The notes under the pieces were generated by a model. The model searched no databases. It had not been told where the DNA came from and was given only the letters and a program-made list of their open reading frames with translations. This document shows, in pieces, positions 9,682-20,830 of a DNA stretch of 64,000 bases; within the stretch, counting starts at the first letter, position 1, and each line of letters starts with the position of its first letter. The position numbers and the translations under genes are program-made. Location: the NCBI GenBank assembly GCA_033398695.1, contig CM065812.1:140808858-140872857 (forward strand), given 5' to 3'. This DNA comes from Orobanche coerulescens. Taxonomy: Eukaryota; Streptophyta; Magnoliopsida; Lamiales; Orobanchaceae.

Positions 9682-12008
9682 TGTAACACCCCCAAGTTAT
9701 TCAGGGTATATTACAGCGCCGTGAGCCCCAGTGTGGGACCCACAAGGCTATACATGCGCGGAACTGTAAAACTTGACCGAGAAGGTCCAGATACAATGAA
9801 AAGAAGGACAATACAAATGGTATTCAAACCATAACCAATGTAACCAAATACATCACCACACAAATCAATACCTCGGCAACACAGGCCGGAACATCAAGGA
9901 AACTGAAATACAATACTCGAGTATTTAAAATCCATTCCAGTACAACAACACTGAATGGAGGAACCCAAAAGAAATATAACCGGAGACAAGACACAGTATC
10001 ACACTTGCCCATCATCTTCATGCCGACCCGATACCCGCCTGTCCGTGCTCCTGGAACCTGAAATACATAAAAAGTATTTCCCCCATAAAGGGGTTAGCCG
10101 TCGAATAGGTAGTGCAAGTATATCAAGTAGGAAAAATAATACTCCTCGACAATAAAGTAAATGTAACCGTCAATTCATCAATTTAAGACTAGTATTCCGG
10201 AATAACTAAATCTCATGGCATCGCATTAATACATATATGAATATCGTGGAACCGCACCAGAGGCTACGGAACCCTCAGGGGACCTATCGGCCCGCCCCAG
10301 AGTGGTTCGTTCATATCATCCGTTGAATCACACCAGAGGCTACGAAACCCTCAGGGGACCCGTCGGCCTGCCCCAGAGTGGATATAAATAATCATGCCAT
10401 TAATGTATTTTACTTTCAAAGTCGAGAACGTACAATCATAAATATATACTTGCCTTGAATAGTTGACGACGCAACGAATGGTAAGGAAAGTCACCGACGA
10501 ATGATAGGAACTCACGAAACCGAACCTAACGATTCGAAGAATACAATCACAACCAATTCTAAATGAATACGGAATTGGAATACACCCGGAAACCTGCCTA
10601 CGATTCATGTATATTCATATAAAAATGATAACGAGGGCGGACCACAACCAAACCCTCTCGAATCCGTAAAAACTATGAAATATACCATGAATCCGTATAG
10701 AAACTAAGAATACCAACAAGATTAATCATATTCATCATGAATTAATCAACAAAACGGAATGAATCGGACAAAAACGCGAAAACCCCCAAATCTCCCCAAA
10801 AGTAGGGTTCTAAAGATCTAACCTTGATTCGCTGGATCGAACGATGTTATAGGATGATTGATCAGTGATATAAACTCAGAAACCTCATGGATTTGTTGTT
10901 TAACAACATAGCCTCACCTCCTCCGAAGCTCCAGCCGCGGACCGAAGAGAAAGGAAATGAAAAACGAATGAAAAAAGTGGCTCCTCTGTCATTTATATAC
11001 TGGGCCGGAACTAGCGTGCGCTAACCTTCCCGGACTAGCGTGCGCTATCGGCTAGTATCGGACCAGCACCCTCGGCTAGGGCCCGCACGACCCGGCACCA
11101 CCGACCAATACTGCCGACCAAGACCTATCCGCCCGACCCCCGCTAGCGTGCGCTACGGCCGGCAGCCTGCGCGCGCTAGCCGACCTGTCCAATAAGCTTT
11201 GGACTAAACAGCTCTCCCAGGCAACGTACGCTAGTCGGCCGCCAGCGCGCGCTACTCATGCCGGTTAGCGTGCGCCACGACCGACAGTAGCGTGTGCTAC
11301 CTGCCGATCCTACCCGAGTCCAGAACCTCAGAACCCCTCTACCCAGACCCGATAGCGTACGCTAGGCCGCTCGACAGCGTGCGCTACACTGTCGAGCTAG
11401 CGCGCGCAGTCTCCCGGTCGTAGCGCGCGCTACGCCGGTTCCTGCCGTGCCTGCTCGGCAAGTGCCCAGCACTTCCGATAGTGCCGCACCGGTCCGGCCA
11501 GCTGCTCGGCCGCCATGACCCGACGACTCGATTTTCCGAAAACGTACGGAACGAACACGGCGAAAAGCTTGTGGACAACATCAACGACCCGGAATGAAAA
11601 AATAATACGATAATTAATCATACGCGACCAAGAAAAGAGTCGAGACAGTAAGTACAGATACGGATACCCATAACTTTGGGTAAATTACAAAATGGCCCAA
11701 AACGCCCGAGAATCACGATACATGATCGAATAACCAAACCGAAGTTCACAACACGTATAACAAAGTTAAACGGACTTACGGGAAACTTGAAACAGCAATT
11801 TCGAACGAGATTCGCAAGAATCGAACTCAAGTGCGGAAAAGTCGCTAAAAAGTACGGAACTCAACAAAACGACACCGAAACGAACTCGGATGTCAAAAAG
11901 TGTAGAATTAATCATTCTCAGGATGACGAAATGGTCCCAAGCAAGTCGTCAAAACGGACTTCCGCCAAAAAAATAAAATTACCAGAAATCGAATTTGCGG
12001 ATATTAGA
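9682..12008 (-). repeat. Element 2 5' LTR
   Basis: Sister of 3282-5596 with the same internal order: acceptor-like CAG at 10058-10060, C4/G4 hairpin, tandem dimer, donor-like site at 10823/10822, TATA at about 10991-11000, and palindrome cluster to about 11430. It ends in ATTAGA followed by the TSD. Confidence 0.85.
10990..11430 (-). promoter_or_regulatory. Element 2 5' LTR promoter: TATA box and palindrome cluster
   Basis: About twelve AGCGTGCGCT-type palindromic cores lie between 11010 and 11430, immediately upstream (minus strand) of GTATATAAATG. This is the copy that would drive the element. Several sites are perfect here where the sister LTR has one or two changed bases. Confidence 0.6.
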
Positions 12009-12016
12009 GTGTTACA

Positions 12017-12434
12017 GTTACAAAATGTAAAGATTTGTCAGGATAATGTCTGTATTCCTACAAGTTTTGTTTTGATAAAAAATATGTTTAATGAGATAAT
12101 TTTAGGAACACCTTTTATAAATAAAATATTTCCTTTAACAAAAGTTGATAAAACTGGAATAACCGGATCTTTTAATAATAAAGAAATAACTTTTAATTTT
12201 ATTTCTCAACCAGTTACTAGAATGCTTTCAGAAATTCAAGACCAAATAATGACAAAAAATAGACAAATTAGTTTTTTAAAAGAAGAAGTAAATATATCCA
12301 CTATTGATGAAAAACTTGAAAATCCTAGATTAAAAGAGAAAATTCAGATGTTTTTAAATAGATTCTCATTAAATATTTGTGATGAACATCTATTTCCATA
12401 TCCATGGGATAGAGAATTCTGTGAAAAAATATAA
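12017..12434 (+). pseudogene. Caulimovirid-like (endogenous pararetrovirus) polyprotein fragment, protease/RT junction
   Basis: The + strand frame ending in TAA at 12432 encodes an AT-rich, lysine- and isoleucine-rich segment that I read as the end of an aspartic protease domain (ILGTPF, about 12100) followed by the linker that precedes reverse transcriptase in plant pararetrovirus polyproteins. Base composition differs sharply from the GC-richer LTR before it. The reading frame happens to run in from the LTR, so the apparent start in the LTR is not real. It stops before any RT catalytic motif. Family assignment is from recall of the family's layout, not from a search. A Ty3-like origin is the alternative. 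Confidence 0.55.
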
Positions 12435-12488
12435 TGAAAGCAGTATTTCCTTAGCACAATTGGTTTTTGTCATTGAGTCTAATAATTA

Positions 12489-12700
12489 TGGGGAAATATT
12501 AACCCATTCTATATAAAGACCTTTAAATGGTTCAGGCAATATTTGCACTGATGGACCATATGAATTCCACCAATTTGGCAATGGTCTATTATAAGTTTTT
12601 GGGCACATTTTAAAGAACCATGAATGTTTCCTTTTTGGGTTGATATATAAAAAGGTTTTAAAAATTTTCCACATAATCCCAATATATATATATATATATA
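12489..12700 (-). pseudogene. Second caulimovirid-like fragment, opposite strand
   Basis: The minus-strand frame from about 12700 to 12489 contains tryptophan-rich sequence (KHSWFFKMCPKTY, then NWWNSYGP and ILPEPF) of a kind found upstream of the protease in plant endogenous pararetrovirus polyproteins. It ends in a stop after WVNISP. It is inverted relative to 12017-12434 and about 55 bp away. Rearranged, inverted pieces next to TA repeats are typical of such integrations. Only a fragment is present and it is not functional. Confidence 0.5.
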
Positions 12701-12832
12701 TCACATACAGTACACCAACACACACACATATATATATGACACACCCAGCACACACTTATATATATATAAGTGTGTGCTGTGTGTGCAGTATATATATAAG
12801 TGTGTGTGATATATATGTGTGCTGGGTGTGTC

Positions 12833-12867
<35 letters not shown>

Positions 12868-12880
12868 ACACACACACTAC
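12681..12880. repeat. TA/CA microsatellite with a long inverted repeat
   Basis: Alternating TA and CA/TG tracts form nested palindromes. 12731-12752 is the exact reverse complement of 12818-12839 (TATATATGACACACCCAGCA plus two bases), and an inner self-complementary stretch (ACACTTATATATATAAGTGT) is centred near 12762. The sister LTR (18070-18108) has a simple TA run here with no hairpin. Confidence 0.85.
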
Positions 12881-13680
12881 ACACACAGCCTGTTGAGCCC
12901 AAGACGGAAACCCAACACCCACCGTCGCCTCCTACATCACCGGAACTTGGATCGCCGACAATCAAACCAGCCGAACCTCGTCATACATCAAGCCTGACCA
13001 TCGGAAACTTGAGCCCAGATCAGAAAATTCACCTTGCCGCCGGAAAATATGTCCGACAGCTCCACCGCCACACTCCATCCGCCTCACCGGTCGGACTCGA
13101 GCTACAGCCCAGACTCCGTAACCATGGCATCAGTCGCTGAATCTGGGCTGTCAATAACCCACAGCTGACCCGAGCTCCATTCTCCTACTTCCGTCCACTC
13201 AATACCCAAATCTCCTTCATTGAAATCAACTGGTCAAGAACACATCTGCTTGATTCCTCCCGACACCGATCGAAACTCCATCCCGAACCGCCACACACGC
13301 GACATCCACCATCATTCATTAGCTCCGACGACTGTCGTCCGTCTCTGAACTGAAGTCGCGTCCATGGCCAGAAACCATGAAGAAAACCCGTCGTCGGAGA
13401 GACCCGTCCACAGCTGTTGAACTGCACGGCTCACCCTTGCTATAATCCATCTCCTCCGACAGTTGCCCGTTCTTAAGCATCGAGTCCCCGTGAAACCAAG
13501 ACCTTCCACCGCCGCCGCTGCATGGTGAAGGAGAAGAGGATGAATGGTGTTGATAGTTGGTGAAGAAGTTCGCGTGGGTAGGTGTGGAAGAAGAAAAAAA
13601 ATAAAAGGGGAGAAAGAGAGAGGAGAGAGCGAACGGGAGGAGGTAGAGTGACAAAAAGAAATAAAGAAATATCGCTCTCT

Positions 13681-13689
13681 CTATATATA

Positions 13690-13781
<92 letters not shown>
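13681..13781. repeat. TA and GA microsatellite
   Basis: A short TA run (13683-13691) followed by about 90 bp of (GA)n with a few GATA interruptions. On the minus strand this reads TATA followed by (CT)n, like a plant promoter and 5' UTR. Confidence 0.9.
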
Positions 13782-13782
<1 letters not shown>

Positions 13783-14739
13783 TTGACTTAGTCGACCCAA
13801 ATTTTACCAAATTATAGATAAAATTATTCCATTAAAATGAATGAATCTCAAATTAGTTATTCAGTATCCTTGTTCGATTATCCAATTAATACACTGCGTC
13901 ATATAACACCAAGACTAACTCGCCAATATATTAATCCAACATCTCAGAGTCCGCCCGACTTATAAATAATCAGCAAATAAAATTAGAGAAAATAAATAAA
14001 TTATATCGTCAAAATTCGAGTTTAAAAATTCCCAGTTATTACATACTACCCTCCTTAAAAGAACTTTCGTCCCAAAACATAAAACAAGTAGAGAGAGGTA
14101 ATATCCCACCAGGAACATCTCCACAAGATACACAAGAACCGTGCAACTTACATCCATCGGCGAAACGTTACAAGAAACGCAAGGAACGTACGGTGTGGAA
14201 ACACGCTCAACGACAACCACGATTGAACCTCAATGATCGAACAACATGATCGAACATAATGATCAAACAAAAACGGTCGAATAACAACGATCAAACACTA
14301 ACGGTCAAACAACGATCCCGAAGTTCACACTTCAAATCAAGAATTAAAAGAACTTGTAGAAACTAAAAGACGTTAATTTCGAACAAGGTTCACAAGAATC
14401 GAACCGAACTCGGAAAAGTCACAACGATGAACAGACTGATCCGAAACAAGGTCACAACCCGTTCGAACGATGACAACCGAGATACCAAACAATTTTAGAA
14501 AGTATAAACGAATATGAGCGAGTCGATAGAATCGAGAAAGAGAAAATGCAGAAGTCAAAAACAATACGGGTATTTAATTCGACCTCCTTTAAAAGAAGTG
14601 TCTTCCCCGAAACTCACAACAACGGAAGCAAGGTAACAACACAACAAGTAACCGACAGAAATATCTTTCAAGGGCCTCTCAAAGCCGATCCTGACATCTG
14701 TGCTGAAGTTCGTACCCCAGAAGGCTCGGTAACCAACTT

Positions 14740-14841
14740 GCAAAACTAGATTCTGTGTCCCTCGAGTCCACACCTGTTACACGCTACTGGCGGGGAAGGA
14801 CAATTTGCATGTACATGCCTCGGCACATTGCAGTTGAAGCA
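14740..14841 (-). pseudogene. Relic gag nucleocapsid with two CCHC zinc knuckles
   Basis: On the minus strand, 14841-14800 encodes a perfect CX2CX4HX4C knuckle (CFNCNVPRHVHANC). 14781-14740 encodes a second, CNRCGLEGHRI-stop-FC, where the codon after RI is TAG. Both are in the same frame, 18 nt apart, typical of a double-knuckle gag. Element 5 has the same pair in more degraded form (58961-59061). This shows that the non-coding family descends from a gag-bearing element. No other gag homology was detected nearby. Confidence 0.6.
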
Positions 14842-16325
14842 GCCCGGTATACCGAATATACAACTACTAGGTACAATGGAATATAACATTGCAAAACAAC
14901 ATACCAGAGATGCCAAATCAGCACAACATATCGACTTAAGGCAACCCACATACACAAAATCATAACAGTGACGGTATACATTCGGCGATTTCAACGGACC
15001 GAACGATAACCAGCACACAATTACAAAATATCATGAAACAATCACAGATGTACACAAACATACAAACCCAAGTTCTAACAGCTCGCACATGTGCGATAAC
15101 ACATAAATCACCACGAAACGACAACATTAAAGACCAACATCACAGCTCTAACAGAGGGCTAACACAACAAATGCATGGCGAATGACTCAACGCTCACACC
15201 ACCAATTCAATAACAACTTAGAGGGCCAACACCCTAACGACAATGCTAACATCATACACACATTCTCTGACCGCAAGCTGAAATGATATGTTTTAAAAAT
15301 GAAAACCACCTTTTTGAAAATAATTTGGAAGCACTAGTTGATTGTTAAGTATAACCTTTAGAAAAAGTAATACAATCAGCACCATCGAGGCTTTGAGGAA
15401 CTGTCTTGCATTTGACAAAAACGAAGACATCTTTCTTTTAGTTAAAAACTTTCAGAATATTCGACCTTCGGTCTAAGCAAATGCGTTTTCTAAATTACTG
15501 AGAATATCTCAAAATATTTTGATCCTCACAGTAGAAGAATTTTGAAGCATATAGTTCAACTAGTAGGCGCCTTAGAAATATAATCCATTTTAAAAGTATG
15601 CCTCGAAATTTATTTTATAAGATACTCAAGATTTTCAAAAATCCAATAGGGGAGAATGCCCAAAACTCACACGTATCGACATTCACTAATACATCTCATA
15701 GTACAGGCATTAAATCGTTCGAATTCAAAACAAGACATGCCTTTCCCAGAAAACAAACAGTCAATCATCACCGTTCAAAACCGCCTAGGATCGGGGCAAA
15801 ACCACTGATCCCATCCCGAGGCCTCTAAGGACCCTCCCGAACTGGCTAGCGAACAAGCTCGTGAATCCAGAGTGAAGTCACGGATTCCCCCGAGGCCTCG
15901 TCGGATCCTCCCGAAGTGAGCAAAACACACACATATACATTCCCATTCCATATTAAGCACAAAGATTTCACGAGAATACTTGCAAAACAAGCAAATCATT
16001 TTGAAAATCATTAGCATTGGACAAAAACAACAGTCAAAGAGACATAACTAGCGACAACACTCCTCATATAAACAAAATATGAGAGTCAAATAAATACATA
16101 TCACGAAACCAAAAATCATACAAGTAGCTCGTGTCATACGAGATACAACACAAAGAAGGGAGAGTTACAAGCACAGGTCGCACGAAGATGATGATCGCCC
16201 CACGATACTAATCACGACCAACAACTCAAATGAAGCGTCGCGACACGACTCAATATGACAAGACCAGACAAACACGACCGAACGATACACGACTCAACCC
16301 GGTAGCCTAGGTTTCCTCAACCTAA

Positions 16326-16337
16326 GCTCCGATACCA
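16326..16337 (-). other. Primer binding site of Element 4
   Basis: The minus strand reads TGGTATCGGAGC, one mismatch from the tRNA-iMet PBS, four bases from the LTR edge at 16342. Confidence 0.8.
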
Positions 16338-17264
16338 TTTATGTAACACCCCCAATCTACTCTGGGATATTACATGCCGTAAACCCCTCTCAAGGATCTA
16401 CCAGGCTGGTAACATTATTAAACATCTCAACATCGCATTTAAGGCTGAAAAAAATGACTCAGTAGACCGATTTGGTCTTTTAATCAATACATACAACTCA
16501 ATCTCAATACATACCCATTCAGGGGTCAAAATACAACACACTCCCGTACAACAGGTAAAATATTTCAGCGGAAATAAAGTATAACTAAACCAATACGACA
16601 TCGTATGATCCTCATGCGATTAGTACCGATCATCATTCATCATCCTTCGTACCAACCCTGTGTTATGCTCCTCAAGGCCCTGCACGTACCTGAATGCAAT
16701 ACAGACATCCACCCCTCGATTACTCGGGGGATTAGCAATTTTGTTAGTGCAAGCACATAATCATACGAAATGTAACAAACAAATAGAAATCACGAATCGG
16801 GTACGACAATTAACTACCAAAGCCTTCCCGATAGGTTTTATTAATTAGAACGCAATCAATGAAGTGTTTGAAAATAAATTCCTCATCTCGGGGATTTCAA
16901 AAGTAGAAACCTTATTGGACATCAAGTCCTTAGTTGAAAAATAACCATTTCCAGATGAATGGGTCTCAGCCCAAAATCACTTTCCGTAAAACGACCTTTT
17001 CAAAACCGTTGGTATCTCATCACAAATCTCACCAAATCACGGTACACGAGAATAATAGCAAGGTCCATTTTCCAACATCAAAACTCCACAACTAACTAAA
17101 CACATACGACAAAACACTCTAGTGCCATCCTAGCCAATTAGGCCAAATGAACAAATTACCTCTTACACATTTTATCAATGCATGCAATCATGAAAACACC
17201 GTTCAAAAACACTCGTTTCCGGAAACGCCATAACCCAAAACACATTTAAAAATGCACCACAATT

Positions 17265-17400
17265 AACCGTCGATCCACCCCTCCGTGGACCCATACCGAG
17301 ACCCCGTCGGATCTAACCCGTAGTGGTTAAAAGCAAAGCTCGTCGATCCACCCCTCTGTGGACCCATACCGAGACCCCGTCGGATCTAACCTGTAGTGAG
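17265..17400 (-). repeat. Two-unit tandem repeat in Element 4 LTR
   Basis: CGTCGATCCACCCCTC and GACCCCGTCGGATCTAACC recur in two adjacent units separated by a short spacer. A related dimer is at 20685-20830 in Element 3. Confidence 0.75.
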
Positions 17401-18108
17401 CATACACACACGTCACTCATGCAATACTAATATGCTAGGAATATAAGTTCATTAAGAATACTTACTAGAGATGGCCACTTACCCGACACCATTATCATAC
17501 TCATCACAATACTCCATCGTGAACAATCAATCACATCACAACAACACAATTAACACGGAATACACGATTCCACAACATTAAACAAGCAGGGGTATCATTA
17601 AAGCCCTCAACATTCTAAATAATCAAATCATAATCAATTCACACGAATCATATTCACGAGGATAGACCAACCATCGCAAATCCAACAAGTAAACTCTATT
17701 TGCAGGACACAAATCGTATAAGAAAAATACTTGCCTCGATAATTGATGACGAAAGCTCCGACAAACAGGCTCACCCGATCGATCGATTGAAATCCCAACC
17801 TATATTATAAATACATAATAGAAAATTTAATATAAGATCCAATTTAATATTTTATAATTATAAGATAATTAGTCGGCTAATATATATCCTCAATTGAGCT
17901 TCTTTAAATTATTGATCGGATCAAACGACCAACGATATTCCACCCGGATCCATATCTCGATTGAATTAATGATGGGAATCATAAATTCGGGTTCATCTCA
18001 TAAGTCCAATATATGAATCCGATCATCGGCTAATTTATACAACTTTCGTCCTCGTCTCCCTCTTCCCCGTCATATATATATATATATATATATATACACA
18101 CTACACAC

Positions 18109-18767
18109 TAGGGGTGGCATTTCGGAACCGAAAATCGAAAACCGAACCGAAAAAACCCAAAAAAAGAACCGAAAAACCGAAACCAAAGAAGACCGAACCG
18201 AAAAACAAAAAAAAGAACCGAACCGAACTAATTTGGTTGGGTTCTTGGTTCGGGGTCGGGCGGAACCGAACCGGACTGAAATGGACCGAAGTCAAATTTC
18301 AGCATACTAAAATGACCTTGTTTTTGTGATTTTGGTGTGTTTCGAATTTTAGTATAATTCGTTTTCCTTTTGTAAGACCCTCATGGGTCCAAGAAGGACC
18401 GATAATATGCTCATGAATTTGTGATTCAATTAATTTAGGTTGATAGAATGAGCTACTGTGATATACAATTGTTATATATTTTGAGATATTTGGAAATTGT
18501 CATGCAACTCTAGCTTTTATCTTTAACATATATATAACTCTTGTTGGCTTGTTGTTATATATAACTTATTCTATTGCATATAATATTTGAATTTATATTG
18601 TGAACCGAAAAAACATCAAACTAAATCGAAACTGAACCGAATATTTATAAAACCGAACTTAACCGAACCGACTTTCAAAAAGAACCGAACCAAACCGAAA
18701 CCGAATATTTGGTTCGACTCTCGGTTCTGGTCTAAAACCGAACCGAATGGAACCGAGTCCACCCCTA
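18109..18767. mobile_element. Non-autonomous hAT-type MITE (659 bp)
   Basis: Termini TAGGGGTGGC and TCCACCCCTA form about 10-bp inverted repeats. The flanks CTACACAC (18101-18108) and CTACATAC (18768-18775) are an 8-bp target duplication with one mismatch, the hallmark of the hAT superfamily. Subterminal regions on both sides are packed with ACCGAA/GAACCGAAA repeats. There is no transposase. The uninterrupted site is seen in the sister LTR near 12870. Confidence 0.85.
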
Positions 18768-19490
18768 CTACATACACAGCCTGTTGAGCCCAAGACGGAA
18801 ACCCAACTCCCGCCGTCGCCTCCTACATCACCAGAACCGGGATCGCCGACAATCAAACCCGCCGAACCTCGTCATACATCAAGCCTGACTGTCGGAAACT
18901 TGAGCCCAGATCAGAAAATTCACCTAGCCGCCGGAAAATATGTCCGACAACTCCACCGCCGCACTCCATCCGCCTCACCGGTCGGACTCGAGCTACAGTC
19001 CAGACACCGTAACCATGGCATCAGTCTCTGAATTCGGGCTATCAATAACACACGGCTGACCCGAGCTCCGTTCTCCTACTTCTGTCCACTCAATACCCAA
19101 ATCTCCTACATCAGAATCAACCGGTCAAGAACACATCTGCTTGATTCCTCCCGGCACCGATCGGAACTCCATCCCGAGCCGCCACACACGCGACATCCAC
19201 CATCATTCATCAGCTCCGACGACCCTCGTTCGTCTCTGAACTGAAGTCGCGTCCATGGCCAGAGACCATGAAGAAAACCCGTCGTCGGAGAAACCCGTCC
19301 ACCGTTGTTGGCCTGCACGGCTCACCTTTGCTATAATCCATCTCCTCCGACGGTTGCCCGTTCTTGACCATCGAGTCCTCGTGAAACCAGGACCTTCCAC
19401 CGCCGCCGCTGCATCGTGAAGGAGAAGAAGAAAAAAAATAAAATGGGAGAAAGACAGAGGAGAGAACGAACGGGAGGAGGTGTGTATGTG

Positions 19491-19495
<5 letters not shown>

Positions 19496-19559
<64 letters not shown>

Positions 19560-19580
19560 AGAGAGAGAGAGAGAGAGAGT
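19496..19580. repeat. TA and GA microsatellite in Element 4 5' LTR
   Basis: A (TA)n run of about 55 bp followed by (GA)n, the counterpart of 13681-13781 but with a longer TA and a shorter GA part. Confidence 0.9.
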
Positions 19581-20684
19581 TGACTTAGTTGACCCAAATT
19601 TTACCAAATTACAGATAAAATTATTCCATTAAAATGAATCAATCTCATATTAATTATTCAGTATCCTTGTTCGTGTAACACCCCAAACCGCTCAGGAATA
19701 TTACACGCCGTAGAACCTTTCCTCAAGGATCTACCAGGCTAGTAACAACATGAAACATCTCGACAATGCCTTTAAGGCTAAAATGACTCAGTAGACCGAT
19801 TTGGCCTTTCAATAAAAACATACAACTCGATTACAATACAAGCCCACGCAGGGGTCGAATACAACCCACTCCCGAACAACGGGAAAATAATACTGCAGCG
19901 GAAAATAAAATACGACTAAACCAATACGACATCAACGGGGTCCTTGTGTGATTAGTATCGTTCATCTTTCATCATTCTTCATGCCGACCCTGTGCTATGC
20001 TCCAAAACCTGAATGCAAAAACAGACATCCACCCCCCGAATACTCGGGGGTTAGTAAAACTCCACTGTTTTGCTAGTGCAAGAACAAAGTGCAAAATACG
20101 AGTCATACAATTCACATTCCACGAATAACAATAACCACGAATCCTCAAAGATCCAAACGAAACGAAAAGTACTTCCCGAGGCAAGAGTTTGAGAAAAATA
20201 TTCCAAAACCGAAAGATCACAATTCAGTGGAAATAATTTATAAAACAGTTTAAAATGCCATCGAGAGTTTTAATAGAAGACAATTTAGGATTATCGAATC
20301 CTACTTTTCAAAACCCAAAAGACGAAAGGGGTCACCGCCCCAAAGGTTTACTTTACGTAAAATAACCTTTACAAAACGTTGGGATTTTAGCCCCAAATCC
20401 GTAAAAATGACCTTTACAAAACCGTTGGGATTTTAGCCCCAAATCTCATCAACTCACAGTACACGAGAACGACAACAATGTTCGTCTTCCAACATCAAAG
20501 CTCCACAATTAAAGGATTTAACACATACAACAAAATACTCTAGTGCCATCCTAGCCAAGTAAGCCAAACGAACAACTTACCTCTTACACACTTAGTCGAT
20601 GCATGCAATCATGAAAACCGTTCAAAAGCACTCATTTCTGGAAATGTCAATAATCCAAATCACACTGTAAAATGTACCACAATT

Positions 20685-20830
20685 AACCGCGGACCTACAA
20701 CTTCGTGGACCCCTACCGAGACCCCGTCGGATCTAACCCGTAGTGGTTAAAAGCAAGCTCGCGGTTCCACAGCTTCGTGGAGCCCTACCGAGACCCCATC
20801 GGATCTAACCCGTAGTTAGCATACACACAC
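20685..20830 (-). repeat. Two-unit tandem repeat in Element 3 LTR
   Basis: CCTACCGAGACCCC and GGATCTAACCCGTAGT recur in two adjacent units of about 74 bp. The same dimer is at about 26060-26190 in the sister LTR. Confidence 0.75.

Larger units (their letters stand above)
3282..12008 (-). mobile_element. Element 2: LARD-like non-autonomous LTR retrotransposon, 8.7 kb
   Basis: Two LTRs of about 2.3 kb (3282-5596 and 9682-12008) flank a 4.1-kb interior. A PBS lies next to the right LTR and a polypurine tract next to the left one, so the element is transcribed right to left. There is a 5-bp TSD. The right LTR ends ATTAGA instead of ATTACA, one substitution in the terminal dinucleotide. No gag or pol domain was recognised, so movement would need proteins from another element. 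Confidence 0.85.
12681..14043 (-). mobile_element. Element 4 3' LTR, truncated at the TA repeat
   Basis: 12880-13880 matches 18776-19673 closely, apart from the hAT insertion, so the two are sister LTRs. The LTR start is at 14043 (TGTAATAACTGGG on the minus strand), next to a PPT-like tract. The remaining LTR (equivalent of 16342-18070) is missing and replaced by pararetrovirus sequence at the TA tract. An apparent ORF on either strand in 12890-13500 is present in both LTR copies, carries microsatellites and has no recognised domain. Confidence 0.75.
14044..16341 (-). mobile_element. Element 4 interior (2.3 kb, no functional coding capacity)
   Basis: Bounded by a PPT-like tract (CTACCCTCCTTAAAAG, 14045 onward) and a PBS (16326-16337). 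It is collinear in part with the interiors of Elements 3 and 5: a long leader (about 15000-16320), a zinc-knuckle relic (14740-14841), a second PPT/U3-like junction (14561-14620) and a stretch rich in AACGATCAAAC repeats (14220-14330). No protease, RT or integrase was seen. Confidence 0.75.
16342..19673 (-). mobile_element. Element 4 5' LTR (interrupted by a hAT MITE and by Element 3)
   Basis: Begins TGTAACACCCCC. It contains an acceptor-like CAG (16690-16692), a hairpin module, a tandem dimer (17265-17400), a TA run (18071-18096), the MITE, and the segment homologous to 12880-13880 with its own TA and GA tracts (19496-19580). It stops at GTTCG (19669-19673), where Element 3 is inserted. The uninterrupted sequence GTTCGATTATCC is seen in the sister LTR at 13871. 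The rest of this LTR lies beyond 64000. A splice donor was not confidently found in this family. Confidence 0.75.

Noticed and set aside
11676..12434. One 252-residue protein across this interval
   Set aside because: The first 110 residues are LTR sequence that happens to be open. The LTR boundary and TSD at 12008-12013 lie inside it.
12640..13140. A 166-residue open frame, with a relative at 18747-19031
   Set aside because: It starts in TA/CA microsatellite and repeats only because the two segments are sister LTRs. No domain recognised.
13319..13810. A possible host gene with (CT)n 5' UTR on the minus strand
   Set aside because: The same sequence occurs in both LTRs of Element 4 and the frame is short and low in complexity. 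Kept only as a possible captured segment.
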